From the NCBI RefSeq assembly GCF_001650875.1, contig NZ_LXYI01000011.1, positions 1-64,000 of the forward strand: a DNA stretch of 64,000 nt, in the 5' to 3' direction. Made by a program: the position numbers and the translations under genes. Below are positions 62,919 through 64,000 of this stretch, one piece after another. This DNA comes from Sulfitobacter sp. EhC04. Lineage in GTDB: Bacteria; Pseudomonadota; Alphaproteobacteria; Rhodobacterales; Rhodobacteraceae. Position 1 is the stretch's first letter. Each line of letters opens with the position of its first letter. The notes under the pieces were generated by a model, which was not told the origin of the DNA, searched no databases, and saw nothing but the letters and a program-made list of their open reading frames with translations.

Positions 62919-62939
62919 GATGAAATTCTGGGTTTCATC
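62919..62939. promoter_or_regulatory. Candidate LysR-type operator in the divergent promoter region
   Basis: GATGAAA (62919-62925) and TTTCATC (62933-62939) form a perfect 7-base inverted repeat separated by 7 bases. It lies between the DUF1127 and LysR genes, where LysR-type regulators usually bind. Assignment is by position and symmetry only. Confidence 0.4.
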
Positions 62940-63018
62940 GGGATGCTTGATATCTAGGGGTGCTTGGGATATGATGAAAACGATTGTTTGTTTGGTAATG
63001 CATCAAGGTTGGTGATAT

Positions 63019-63894
63019 ATGAGAAATCTGGACATCACGACGCTGCGGTCGTTCATGGCGGTGGCCGACAGTGGCGGGGTGACCCGCGCGGCGGGCTTTC
63101 TGCACCTGACGCAATCTGCAGTCTCCATGCAGCTCAAGCGGCTGGAGGAAATGCTGGGTCTGTCCCTGCTGGACCGGAGCGGCCGGACCATTGCCCTGAC
63201 CGCGTCAGGTGAGCAACTGCTGGTCTATGCCCGCCGCATGGTGGCGCTGAACGATGAGGTCATCGAACGGTTGACGGATCATACATACGAGGGAGAGATC
63301 ACGCTGGGCGTGCCCCACGACATCGTCTACCCGATGGTGCCGCAGGTCCTGAAACAGTTTCATGCCGATTTTCCGCGGGTGCGCGTACAGCTTGAAGCCT
63401 CGCATACAAGAACGCTCAAGACCCAGTTTGCCAAAGGCGAATGTGATCTGATCCTGACCACCGAGACCGGCATCGACAGGGGCGGAGAGACCCTGGTGAC
63501 CAAGAGCCTGGAATGGATCGGCGCACCGGGCGGGGCGGCATGGCGGCAAAGACCCCTGCGTCTGGCCTTCTGCCGGTTCTGCACGTTCCGCCCCAGCGTT
63601 GTGGGGGCGCTGGATGCGGCACAGATTGTCTGGCAGATGGCCGTGGATACGGAGAGTGATCGTGCGGTCGAGGCCGCGGTCAGCGCCGATCTGGCGATCC
63701 ACGCCATGATCGACGGCACCCAGCCGCCCCACCTGGAGCAGGTGGACCATGGCGGGGCGTTGCCGGAACTGCCGAAGCAGCACATCAACCTCTACGGCGC
63801 GGATCAGAACAGATCGGAGTCACACCAGACGCTGGTATCGCTTTTGCGCAGCGCATTCAGCCACGGGCAGAGCAAACGGTCCTATGCAGCCTGA
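63019..63894 (+). CDS. LysR-family transcriptional regulator
   Basis: 291 residues. The winged helix-turn-helix occupies residues ~5-65 (LRSFMAVADSGGVTRAAGFLHLTQSAVSMQLKRLEEMLG). The substrate-binding domain follows from about residue 90 (EGEITLGVPHDIVYPMVPQVL). The C-terminal domain looks typical in length. It likely controls the divergent DUF1127 gene or targets elsewhere; the inducer is unknown. The remaining 106 bases to the window edge show no gene. Confidence 0.9.
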   Translation: MRNLDITTLRSFMAVADSGGVTRAAGFLHLTQSAVSMQLKRLEEMLGLSLLDRSGRTIALTASGEQLLVYARRMVALNDEVIERLTDHTYEGEITLGVPHDIVYPMVPQVLKQFHADFPRVRVQLEASHTRTLKTQFAKGECDLILTTETGIDRGGETLVTKSLEWIGAPGGAAWRQRPLRLAFCRFCTFRPSVVGALDAAQIVWQMAVDTESDRAVEAAVSADLAIHAMIDGTQPPHLEQVDHGGALPELPKQHINLYGADQNRSESHQTLVSLLRSAFSHGQSKRSYAA

Positions 63895-64000
63895 ACTTCA
63901 TGCGGATCGGCCGGTTCAAGCCAGCTTTACGTTACGTAATGCCTTGTGAAACCGGAAATTGTGTCGAAAAGATCATCATTGAATTATTTTTTTCTCTCGT

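Overview
The window reads as a GC-rich alphaproteobacterial chromosome, most likely a marine Rhodobacteraceae (Roseobacter-group) member. The signs are the DUF1127, DUF2927, DUF5671 and Hint-domain proteins, the gatC-gatA pair, the class A RNase P RNA, a tRNA-Gly(TCC) and a dispersed set of paired-hairpin terminators. No complete insertion sequence, prophage or CRISPR array is visible.

Region by region. (1) 1-11.5 kb is a same-strand tandem array of eight secreted, fibre-like paralogues plus one decayed fragment. Each has a signal peptide, a short CxGxxC motif, beta-repeat motifs of the GxxGxGTxxPxxxLHI type, an almost invariant C-terminal module and a variable coiled-coil tail. The array runs off the left edge. 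(2) 11.6-16 kb carries a periplasmic molybdenum hydroxylase operon (isoquinoline 1-oxidoreductase type, with a di-haem cytochrome), a PLP ammonia-lyase-like gene and tRNA-Gly. (3) 16.3-23.4 kb has an exporter-type ABC protein, an acyl-CoA synthetase coupled to an HSL-type esterase, a phosphodiesterase/phosphatase and two unknown genes. (4) 24-31.3 kb is a minus-strand peptide-uptake operon with a CocE/NonD hydrolase. (5) 31.5-40.2 kb is a BapA/LapA-like Ig-repeat adhesin with its own type I secretion machine.

(6) 40.5-52 kb is mostly minus strand and resembles the bacterial Ter/TelA stress neighbourhood: TerC, a small membrane protein, XpaC, TelA, a DUF2927 lipoprotein, an SPFH-GYF protein and a TFIIB-type zinc-ribbon membrane protein. 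Two cytochrome b561-like proteins, a nitroreductase and Dtd are interspersed. A GIY-YIG-type nuclease gene has been inserted into the 5' end of the zinc-ribbon gene, leaving a 134-bp direct repeat on both sides. A plus-strand SDR gene lies behind a strong SoxR-type promoter. (7) 52.3-64 kb is mainly housekeeping: RluB-type pseudouridine synthase, TadA, UPF0173, GatC/GatA, an AmpD-like amidase, rnpB, L33, a Hint-domain protein, BI-1, DUF1127 and a LysR regulator.

The points most worth following are the mosaic fibre-like array, the nuclease insertion that rebuilds its host gene, a 98-bp dispersed structured repeat with a covarying stem, and the SoxR-type box before an SDR that lacks its catalytic tyrosine. 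Functions are inferred from visible motifs and knowledge of the families; no database search was run.
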